Shown here piece after piece: positions 34,253 through 34,702 of a stretch of 34,702 bases of DNA; position 1 is the first letter of the stretch, and each line of letters begins with the position of its first letter. This stretch comes from Bacteroidales bacterium (GTDB taxonomy: Bacteria; Bacteroidota; Bacteroidia; Bacteroidales; UBA12170), in assembly GCA_021158405.1 (NCBI GenBank), contig JAGGUP010000094.1, positions 1 through 34,702 on the forward strand, read 5' to 3'. The notes beneath the pieces were generated by a model. It made no database searches, was not told the DNA's origin, and saw only the letters and a list, made by a program, of their open reading frames with translations. A program made the position numbers and the translations under genes.

Positions 34253-34576
34253 TATTATCTCTTAAAAAAACAATCAAACTAAGCCCTTTCTCATTTCAAA
34301 ATACAGATTATATAAGAATATAAACCATAACAGAATTTATTACAAAACTTATCCTACAAAGGCAAGATTTATTTTCTTCTATAATAGAACTTGTTTAAAG
34401 TCAAACAGCAAAACTGCGAGCGAACCCTTGGTGCCATTGACTTCAGCTATTTTTTGATTCCGTAGCTAAGGCTATGCAATAAAAAATGAGATTCGTCACT
34501 GGACACCAATGGTTTACTCTTGAAATTACTCTTTAACTTTAAACAAGTTCATATACAAATATTTAATAAGAGGTAT
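34253..34576. other. gene-free 324-bp gap between convergent genes
   Basis: The first 134 bp are AT-rich without a gene. The right half is filled by the palindromic element at 34387-34550. No simple terminator with T-run was seen for tatC or the hydrolase. Confidence 0.7.
34387..34550. mobile_element. 164-bp palindromic MITE-like element
   Basis: The ends are perfect 15-bp inverted repeats, GAACTTGTTTAAAGT at 34387-34401 and its complement at 34536-34550. The interior is also self-complementary: left GAGCGAACCCTTGGTG and TATTTTTTGATT against right GAGTAAACCATTGGTG and ATTTTTTATT (reverse strand), and the exact centre (34468.5) is TAGC-TAAG-GCTA. The transcript would fold into one long imperfect hairpin. 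There is no ORF. The flanks offer at most ATA as a target duplication. Confidence 0.75.
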
Positions 34577-34702
34577 CTATTTCCTCAAAAAACCCTCCAC
34601 ATCCTCAAAAAACACTTCCGGTTCTTCTGCATGCACCCAATGTGTTGCATTAGCAATTGTTTGGATTTCTGCCTGTGGGAAGGCATTTTTTAGCGGTAGT
34701 AA
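34577..34702 (-). CDS. alpha/beta hydrolase, C-terminal 41 residues (5' part beyond window)
   Basis: The minus strand from the window edge reads 41 codons to TAG: LLPLKNAFPQAEIQTIANAT then HWVHAEEPEVFFEDVEGFLRK. The pattern A-T/G-H-W-V-H-A-E-x-P-E-V-F is the C-terminal catalytic-histidine strand-helix of YbfF-type esterases and other alpha/beta hydrolases. The nucleophile Ser and acid are outside the window, so the substrate cannot be judged. It is convergent with tatC. Confidence 0.75.
   Translation of the reverse strand, partial: LLPLKNAFPQAEIQTIANATHWVHAEEPEVFFEDVEGFLRK

Overview
The window is chromosomal DNA from a member of the Bacteroidota. The support is the AT-rich composition, the typical gene neighbourhoods (Nudix/pyrE/SRPBCC/birA; guaB followed by SurA-like foldases; panC/panD/YbhN-like), a eukaryote/archaea-type ProS, OmpP1/FadL and CarboxypepD_reg-like proteins, and the Bacteroidota -7 promoter box TAnnTTTG just upstream of many start codons. 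I do not assign a genus. Most of the window is core housekeeping DNA; no CRISPR array, prophage, tRNA, rRNA or intact insertion sequence was seen.

Layout. 1-4935: 5' part of dnaN, a DUF819 membrane protein and a Nudix hydrolase (all -), then pyrE and an SRPBCC protein (+), facing birA (-). 4932-7114: a folate (p-aminobenzoate) block, pabC and pabB on - and pabA divergent on +. 7107-13473: a minus-strand run guaB, two-parvulin PPIase, SurA-N-like lipoprotein, SurA, MobB-like NTPase; this is a periplasmic outer-membrane-protein folding cassette behind the IMP dehydrogenase gene. 13568-16103: a two-gene redox operon (Tat-signal polyferredoxin plus tungsten/molybdenum aldehyde:ferredoxin oxidoreductase-family enzyme) closed by a strong intrinsic terminator. 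16407-20373 (+): a 51-residue membrane peptide, a pentapeptide-repeat protein, a CoA-disulfide-reductase-like flavoprotein, an OB-fold-like lipoprotein and a PepSY-associated membrane protein. 20378-22660 (-): mazG and proS. 22778-26904 (+): a Tyr- then Ser/Arg-rich lipoprotein, an OmpP1/FadL-like porin and a CarboxypepD_reg-like protein. 26905-31894 (-): radA, then a thioredoxin-like/panC/panD/YbhN-like/rfaE2 group. 32046-34252 (+): a RIC/YtfE-like di-iron protein, a LuxR-type regulator with a degenerate receiver, and tatC. 34577-end (-): 3' end of an alpha/beta hydrolase.

The less ordinary material lies in the gene-poor gaps. A 164-bp palindromic MITE-like element sits between tatC and the hydrolase. 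A dispersed repeat of about 100 bp occurs twice in opposite orientation (18953-19050 and 25936-26036). A gap of about 150 bp flanked by imperfect TGTCCG terminal repeats lies between rfaE2 and radA. The functional units most worth a second look are the Tat-ferredoxin/AOR pair, the RIC-like/pseudo-receiver pair, and the low-complexity lipoprotein.

I found no clearly new multi-gene defence or mobile system. The most novel signals are the unnamed repeat families and the unusual residues in otherwise ordinary enzymes (BirA loop, PabA nucleophile elbow, single-cysteine thioredoxin).
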